Shown here: positions 63,526 to 64,000 of the stretch, piece after piece
Numbering within the stretch: position 1 is the first letter of the stretch
How the letters are laid out: every line of letters begins with the position of its first letter
Source: Acridotheres tristis
Taxonomy: Eukaryota; Chordata; Aves; Passeriformes; Sturnidae
Assembly: GCA_037013685.1 (NCBI GenBank)
Contig: CM072919.1
Location: 49,682,616 to 49,746,615, forward strand
Direction of reading: 5' to 3'
Length of the DNA stretch: 64,000 nucleotides
Notes under the pieces: model-generated
What the model was told of the DNA's origin: nothing
Databases searched by the model: none
Seen by the model: the letters and a program-made list of their open reading frames with translations, nothing else
Made by a program: the position numbers and the translations under genes

Positions 63526-64000
63526 ACATTTTGATGAATATAATGGCAAAAATATTTGCATTTTTCACCACTATATATACATGTTGTCTTGTCTCAACAT
63601 TATGAGTGGCACACATGTGAACAATTGTTTTTCCCAGAAGAATTATTCAGTCAAATTTCTGTTCATTATCACCCTTGCATTAATGGTACTTTTTTTTTTA
63701 CTTTACACTAAACCTGTTATCTTTCTTTTTCCAGGCTACAAAAAAAAAAATTAATCCACAGAAAAAGCGTTCTAGCTCTGAAATTACAGTAAAAATTCAT
63801 TATTCATAGTTATAATTTGACTATCCAATGTCTTGTACTGCTGTAGTACCTGCAACTGTTTAGTTATCAAAGGGCTTCTTAACTAAAGACACTAAATTAA
63901 AGTTGAGACCTGATACCAATGTCTTCAGGTTAGCATTTTTCTGTAATGTGCTACACTTTTCTTTGGGATTGTATTGAACTATTACAACATGCTTTCAAGG
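63526..64000. other. Single-copy AT-rich DNA, no gene seen
   Basis: Nothing recognised. Confidence 0.5.

Overview
The window looks like a stretch of bird nuclear genome, most likely from a songbird (passerine). It is AT-rich and carries many CR1 LINE copies in both orientations, avian-type endogenous retrovirus (ERV) LTRs, and microsatellites. I see no bacterial-type gene organisation, no convincing host exon, and no rRNA, tRNA or CRISPR. It reads as a gene desert or the inside of a very large intron. Family names rest on my recognition of avian repeats and were not checked by alignment.

Layout. 1-618: AT-rich single-copy DNA. 625-4013: a complete but internally deleted class II (betaretrovirus-like) ERV on the minus strand, with two 658-bp LTRs, an exact 6-bp target duplication (CTTGGG), a tRNA-Lys-like primer binding site, a polypurine tract, a broken gag and no pol or env. 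4020-5737: single-copy DNA. 5738-7240: a decayed minus-strand CR1. 7241-17282: mostly single-copy, with CR1 scraps at 11.0-11.6 kb. 17283-17835 and 19202-19772: ERVL-type LTRs. 19773-27978: single-copy DNA with T/G- and A/C-rich tracts and one unexplained ORF near 24 kb. 27979-29212: a GC-rich solo LTR bounded by a 5-bp target duplication (GAACT), containing a 66-bp x 4 minisatellite and two CTCF-like motifs. 31010-33429: three stacked plus-strand CR1 fragments. 36943-39480: minus-strand CR1s, one still carrying the reverse-transcriptase FADD box. 42001-42708, 47002-47964, 49768-49830 and 53640-54677: further LTR copies. 55042-56330: a CR1 whose 3' tail has become a long ATTCT array. The rest is single-copy DNA with (AT)n and (GT)n microsatellites and a short CR1 scrap at 63.4 kb.

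No set of genes works together here. The interest lies in how mobile elements have shaped the locus: the deleted ERV with a possible spliced small ORF, patchy identity between its two LTRs, an LTR with insulator-like motifs, a 117-bp segment copied into an LTR, and an inverted pair of similar CR1s about 4 kb apart.
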